From Bacillota bacterium (lineage in GTDB: Bacteria; Bacillota; Sulfobacillia; RBS10-35): DNA of 8,357 nt. Numbering within the stretch: position 1 is the stretch's first letter; the number at the start of each line of letters is the position of its first letter. The position numbers were made by a program, and so were the translations under genes. The stretch is from the NCBI GenBank assembly GCA_029960865.1, contig JASBVX010000047.1:1-8357 (forward strand), given 5' to 3'. The notes below the pieces were generated by a model. That model worked only from the letters and a program-made list of their open reading frames with translations, did not search any database and was not told the DNA's origin. Shown piece by piece: positions 5,503 to 8,357 of this stretch.

Positions 5503-6685
5503 AGCCTGGGCCGTGCTGGTGGCGGCGGGCCAGGGCAACCGCCTAGGCCTAGGGGTGCCCAAGGCCATGATGGGCCGGGGAGGACGCCCCCTTTTCCTGG
5601 AACCCCTGGCGGTTCTGGCGGGATTGCCGGGAGTCATGGGGGGAGCGGTGGTGGTACCGCCGGGGTGGGAAGAAGAAGCGGGGCGCTGGCTGGCTCCCTA
5701 CCCTTCTTTCCAGGCGGTGTCGGGAGGGGCCCAGCGCCACGACAGCGTGTGGGCGGGCTTGGCGCACCGCCCCAGGGAAGCGGCGGTGGTCCTGGTCCAC
5801 GACGCGGCGCGTCCTTTTCTGCCTTGGGAGGTGGCGGAAACCTGTCTGCGGGAAGGGAGCCGCTGGGGAGGGGCGGTGGCATCCCTGCCGGCGGCCGATA
5901 CGATGGCCCTTTTGGGCGAGGGCGACGCCATCGAGGAGGTGCCCGCCAGGAGCCGGCTGCGCCTTCTCCAGACGCCCCAGGCCTTTCGCGCCTCCCTCCT
6001 GGAAGGGGCTCACCGCTGGTTTCGGGAAACCCGGCCTTCCCTTGAAGTGACTGACGATGTAGGACTGGTCCTGGCTTATCTGAAGGCCCATCCTGAAGAA
6101 GGAGGGCGGATCGTGGCGGTGCAGGGAAGTTTTGATCTGCGCAAAGTGACTTATCCTGAAGACTGGGCATGGGCCCAGCGGAAGGGGCCTGCCTTCAGGG
6201 TGGGCTTGGGTTACGACATCCACCGCCTGGTGGAGGGGAGGCCCCTTTTTTTGGGCGGAGTGGAGATCCCTTACGATAAGGGACTGCTGGGCCACTCCGA
6301 CGCCGACGTCCTTTGCCATGCGGTGGCTGACGCCCTCCTGGGGGCAGCGGCCCTGGGGGACATCGGGCAGCACTTCCCCGATGATGACCCCCGGTTCGCA
6401 GGGGCCAGCAGCTGGCATCTCCTGCAGCGGGTGGCCGAGATGGTAGGGGAGGCAGGGTGGGAGATCGCGTCGGTGGACGCGGTGGTGGTGGCGGAGGCTC
6501 CTCGCCTGCAGCCTTATCGCCAAGCCATGGCGGAGGAGATGGCCCGGGCCATGGGTACCTTGCCCTCCCAGGTGGCGGTCAAGGCCACCACCCATGAAGG
6601 GATGGGGCCCCAGGGCCGGGGTGAAGCCATTTCGGCCCAGGCGGTGGCCCTTCTGGTGAGAAAGCAAGAGGGAGCGATGGGATGA
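5498..6685 (+). CDS. ispDF: Bifunctional IspD/IspF: MEP cytidylyltransferase fused to MEcPP synthase
   Basis: One 395-residue chain carries two MEP isoprenoid-pathway enzymes. The IspD half (1-225) attaches CMP to 2-C-methyl-D-erythritol 4-phosphate. It shows AAGQGNRLG with R15, K22 in VPKAM (usually PKQ), GGAQRHDSV (76-84), VHDAARPF (100-107), TPQAF (159-163) and VTYPED (217-222). The IspF half (about 233-389) makes the cyclic diphosphate MEcPP. It shows YDIH with zinc ligands D240 and H242, HSDAD (266-270), third ligand H274 in CHAVAD, GAAALGDIGQHFPD (282-295) and KATTHE (362-367). Near 368-378 it reads MGPQGRGEAIS where most homologues have LGFxGRxEGI. IspE, the intervening enzyme, is not in the window. 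The start is taken as ATT 5498, giving the family-like beginning KAWAVLVAAG. The conventional alternative is GTG at 5513, five residues shorter. The stop overlaps cysS as ATGA. Confidence 0.93.
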   Translation: MKAWAVLVAAGQGNRLGLGVPKAMMGRGGRPLFLEPLAVLAGLPGVMGGAVVVPPGWEEEAGRWLAPYPSFQAVSGGAQRHDSVWAGLAHRPREAAVVLVHDAARPFLPWEVAETCLREGSRWGGAVASLPAADTMALLGEGDAIEEVPARSRLRLLQTPQAFRASLLEGAHRWFRETRPSLEVTDDVGLVLAYLKAHPEEGGRIVAVQGSFDLRKVTYPEDWAWAQRKGPAFRVGLGYDIHRLVEGRPLFLGGVEIPYDKGLLGHSDADVLCHAVADALLGAAALGDIGQHFPDDDPRFAGASSWHLLQRVAEMVGEAGWEIASVDAVVVAEAPRLQPYRQAMAEEMARAMGTLPSQVAVKATTHEGMGPQGRGEAISAQAVALLVRKQEGAMG

Positions 6686-8106
6686 CGGGCCGGTTTTATA
6701 TCCACAACACCTTGACCCGGCGCAAAGAGCTGTTCACAAAGGAGCCCGGGGAGACGGTCACCCTGTATACCTGTGGACCTACCGTCTACGACTACACCCA
6801 TATCGGCCACCTGCGGCCGGCCCTGGTGACCGACATCCTTTGCCGCTGGCTGCGCCACCTGGGCTACCCGGTGCATGCCATCATGAATTTCACCGACATC
6901 GACGACCGCATCATCCAGAAGGCCCAGGCCGAGGATCTCCCTTTCGAAGCCATCTCCCAGCGCTACATGGAGGACTTCATCGAGAACATGGGCCGTCTCG
7001 GGATGGATCAGGTATCCCAGTATATTCAGGCCACCCATCATATCCCCGCCATTACCCGCCTCGTGGAGGGCCTTTTGCAGCAAGGCTACGCCTACCCCCT
7101 GGAGGGGGACGTCTATTTCGATGTCACCCGCTTTGAGCGCTATGGGTCCTTGAGCGGGCGGACGCTGGAAGAGCTGCAGGCAGGGGCTCGGGTGCAGGTG
7201 GATGAGCGCAAGCGCCATCCGGCGGATTTTGCCCTCTGGAAGGGGGCCAAGGAAGGGGAACCGTACTGGGAGGCTCCTTTTGGTCCAGGGAGGCCCGGTT
7301 GGCACATCGAATGCAGCGCCATGGTCATCGAACATTTTGGACCCCAGGTGGACTTCCACCTGGGGGGGGATGACCTCATCTTCCCTCACCATGAAAACGA
7401 GATCGCCCAGTCGGAGTGCTTCACCGGTCACCACCCCTTTGCCCGCTACTGGGTGCACAACGCCATGGTGCAGGTGGAGGGGGAAAAGATGAGCAAATCC
7501 TTGAAGAATTTCGTCACCCTGCGCTCCCTCCTCTCCCGCCACCGACCGCAAACCCTCCGCTTCTTCCTCCTGGCCACCCACTACCGGAAACCGCTGCAGT
7601 ATTCGGAGGAGGGTCTGGAAGAGGCAGGCCGGGCCTTTGCCCGCCTGCAGAACGCCTACCAAAGGCTGGAGGAAGCTTTGGCTTACGGGGAAGAAGGAGG
7701 ACCCTCCCTGGAGGAAGCCCTCACCCAGGCCCGGGAGGATTTTACCGCTGCCTTGAATGACGACCTCAATACCCCCGCAGCCCTGGCCGCCCTTTTCGAC
7801 CTGGCCCGGGCCATCCAGAAGGGACTGCGGGAGCATCCGCGCCCCCGGGGAAGCGCCGCCGCCTTGGAGGGTTTCCGGGAACTCCTGGGTCTTTTGGGTC
7901 TGAGGGTGGCAGAGGAGCAGACGGCGAGCCCTCAGCAGCGGGAAAAGGCGGAGGAGCTGGTGGAGATCCTCTTGACGCTCCGCCAGGAAGCGCGGGAGGC
8001 CGGGCAGTGGCTCCTGGCGGACCGCATCCGGGATGAGCTTTCCAGAGTGGGCGTCGCGGTGGAAGACACCCCCCAAGGTCCTCGCTGGAAGTGGCGCCAT
8101 GGCTGA
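6682..8106 (+). CDS. cysS: Cysteinyl-tRNA synthetase
   Basis: CysS charges tRNA-Cys with cysteine. The 474 residues are close to the usual 460-480 and all class I signatures are present. C31 in YTCGPTVYDYTHIGHLR begins the zinc site, which also uses C211 (HIECSAM), H236 or H237 and E240 (FPHHENEIAQSE). HIGH is at 40-43 and KMSKS at 269-273. NFTDIDDRI (69-77) and GWHIECS (206-212) are typical family blocks. The C-terminal helical bundle and anticodon-binding tail ends with EDTPQGPRWKW (461-471). ATG 6682 overlaps the ispDF stop as ATGA and has GAGGGAG (6668-6674) 7 bases upstream. With no leader space there can be no T-box here, so tRNA-Cys-sensing control would have to act far upstream. The 3' end overlaps rlmB by 8 bases. 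Confidence 0.97.
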   Translation: MTGRFYIHNTLTRRKELFTKEPGETVTLYTCGPTVYDYTHIGHLRPALVTDILCRWLRHLGYPVHAIMNFTDIDDRIIQKAQAEDLPFEAISQRYMEDFIENMGRLGMDQVSQYIQATHHIPAITRLVEGLLQQGYAYPLEGDVYFDVTRFERYGSLSGRTLEELQAGARVQVDERKRHPADFALWKGAKEGEPYWEAPFGPGRPGWHIECSAMVIEHFGPQVDFHLGGDDLIFPHHENEIAQSECFTGHHPFARYWVHNAMVQVEGEKMSKSLKNFVTLRSLLSRHRPQTLRFFLLATHYRKPLQYSEEGLEEAGRAFARLQNAYQRLEEALAYGEEGGPSLEEALTQAREDFTAALNDDLNTPAALAALFDLARAIQKGLREHPRPRGSAAALEGFRELLGLLGLRVAEEQTASPQQREKAEELVEILLTLRQEAREAGQWLLADRIRDELSRVGVAVEDTPQGPRWKWRHG

Positions 8107-8357
8107 CGGCTGGCGCAGCCGGCCCGGTGACCGGCAGGCGGTGGTGCCGGGCCGGCGGCCTGTGGAAGAGGCCCTGGAGGCCCGTCGGGTGCTCAAGATC
8201 CTTTATGCCGCGCCGCAGGCCGGCAAGGGCCTGGGGCCCCTTCTCCAGAAAGCCCGGGGGATAGGGGTGCCGGTGGAAGGGGTGGAAGAGGAGAGGCTGG
8301 AGCGCCTCAGCCGGGGAGCCCGCCATCAAGGGATCGTCGCCCTGGTGGAACCCTACA
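8099..8357 (+). CDS. rlmB: TrmH/SpoU-family 23S rRNA 2'-O-methyltransferase, RlmB type (N-terminal part)
   Basis: The frame from ATG 8099 stays open to the right edge, giving 86 residues. They match the substrate-binding domain that precedes the SpoU methyltransferase fold in RlmB-like proteins: PGRRPVEEAL (17-26), a KILYAAP strand (36-42), PLLQKARGIGVPVEGV (48-63), LSRGARHQGIVALVEPY (70-86). RlmB of E. coli methylates the ribose of G2251 in the 23S rRNA peptidyl-transferase region. The knotted SAM-binding domain lies outside the window, so the exact target is inferred from the N-terminal domain and from the cysS-rlmB neighbourhood. The first 15 residues are a loose, charged extension. The start overlaps the cysS end by 8 bases, with GGAAG (8085-8089) about 9 bases upstream. 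mrnC, often between these genes, is missing here. Confidence 0.88.
   Translation, partial: MADGWRSRPGDRQAVVPGRRPVEEALEARRVLKILYAAPQAGKGLGPLLQKARGIGVPVEGVEEERLERLSRGARHQGIVALVEPY

Noticed and set aside
1322..8196. Long minus-strand open frames of 345-560 codons (for example 1322-2617, 2538-3830, 5549-6667, 6514-8196)
   Set aside because: They lie antisense to well-identified genes, have low-complexity Pro/Gly/Arg/His-rich composition and show no family motifs. Such frames arise from codon bias in G+C-rich genes.
1..8357. Mobile elements, CRISPR arrays, tRNA or rRNA genes, riboswitches
   Set aside because: No regularly spaced repeats, transposase motifs, terminal inverted repeats, cloverleaf or rRNA-like stretches were seen; genes are packed with gaps of about 100 bases or less.

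Overview
The window is G+C-rich, densely packed bacterial chromosome. It best fits a Firmicutes-type (Clostridia-like) organism. The evidence is the order carD, then a YacL-like PIN/TRAM protein, ispD/ispF, cysS and an RlmB-type rRNA methyltransferase. This is a shortened form of the well-known Bacillus/Clostridia neighbourhood disA-yacL-ispD-ispF-gltX-cysE-cysS-mrnC-rlmB. Strong AGGAGG-type ribosome binding sites agree with that. A TrmI-type tRNA m1A58 methyltransferase is common in thermophiles and hints at a thermophilic lineage, but does not prove it. No mobile element, CRISPR array, tRNA, rRNA or phage gene is visible.

Layout. Bases 1-292 (minus strand) hold the N-terminal part of a class 3-like aldehyde dehydrogenase that runs off the left edge; its last 14 or so visible residues no longer look like that family. 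A 102-base divergent spacer follows. A plus-strand group then runs through a cysteine-free, single-domain FMN-binding glutamate synthase-like protein (395-1789), trmI (1811-2662) and dinB (2637-3761), with trmI and dinB overlapping. A 97-base gap carries two good tandem sigma-A-type promoters and leads into carD (TTG start at 3859). After a short gap with a possible extended -10 promoter comes the membrane-anchored PIN/TRAM protein (4417-5502). A fused ispDF follows, whose most credible start is a rare ATT codon overlapping the upstream stop. The window ends with cysS (6682-8106) and the start of rlmB (8099 to the right edge).

How the genes fit together. From carD onward this looks like one housekeeping unit: a transcription initiation factor, a PIN-fold putative RNase, two steps of the MEP isoprenoid pathway on one polypeptide, cysteinyl-tRNA synthetase and an rRNA ribose methyltransferase. 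The last four genes touch or overlap, so translational coupling is likely. The upstream group (oxidoreductase, tRNA methylation, translesion polymerase) has no obvious shared pathway. I see no clearly new multi-gene system. The most interesting points are the probable ATT start of ispDF, the tandem promoters at carD, the ispDF fusion, and the odd end of the aldehyde dehydrogenase fragment.
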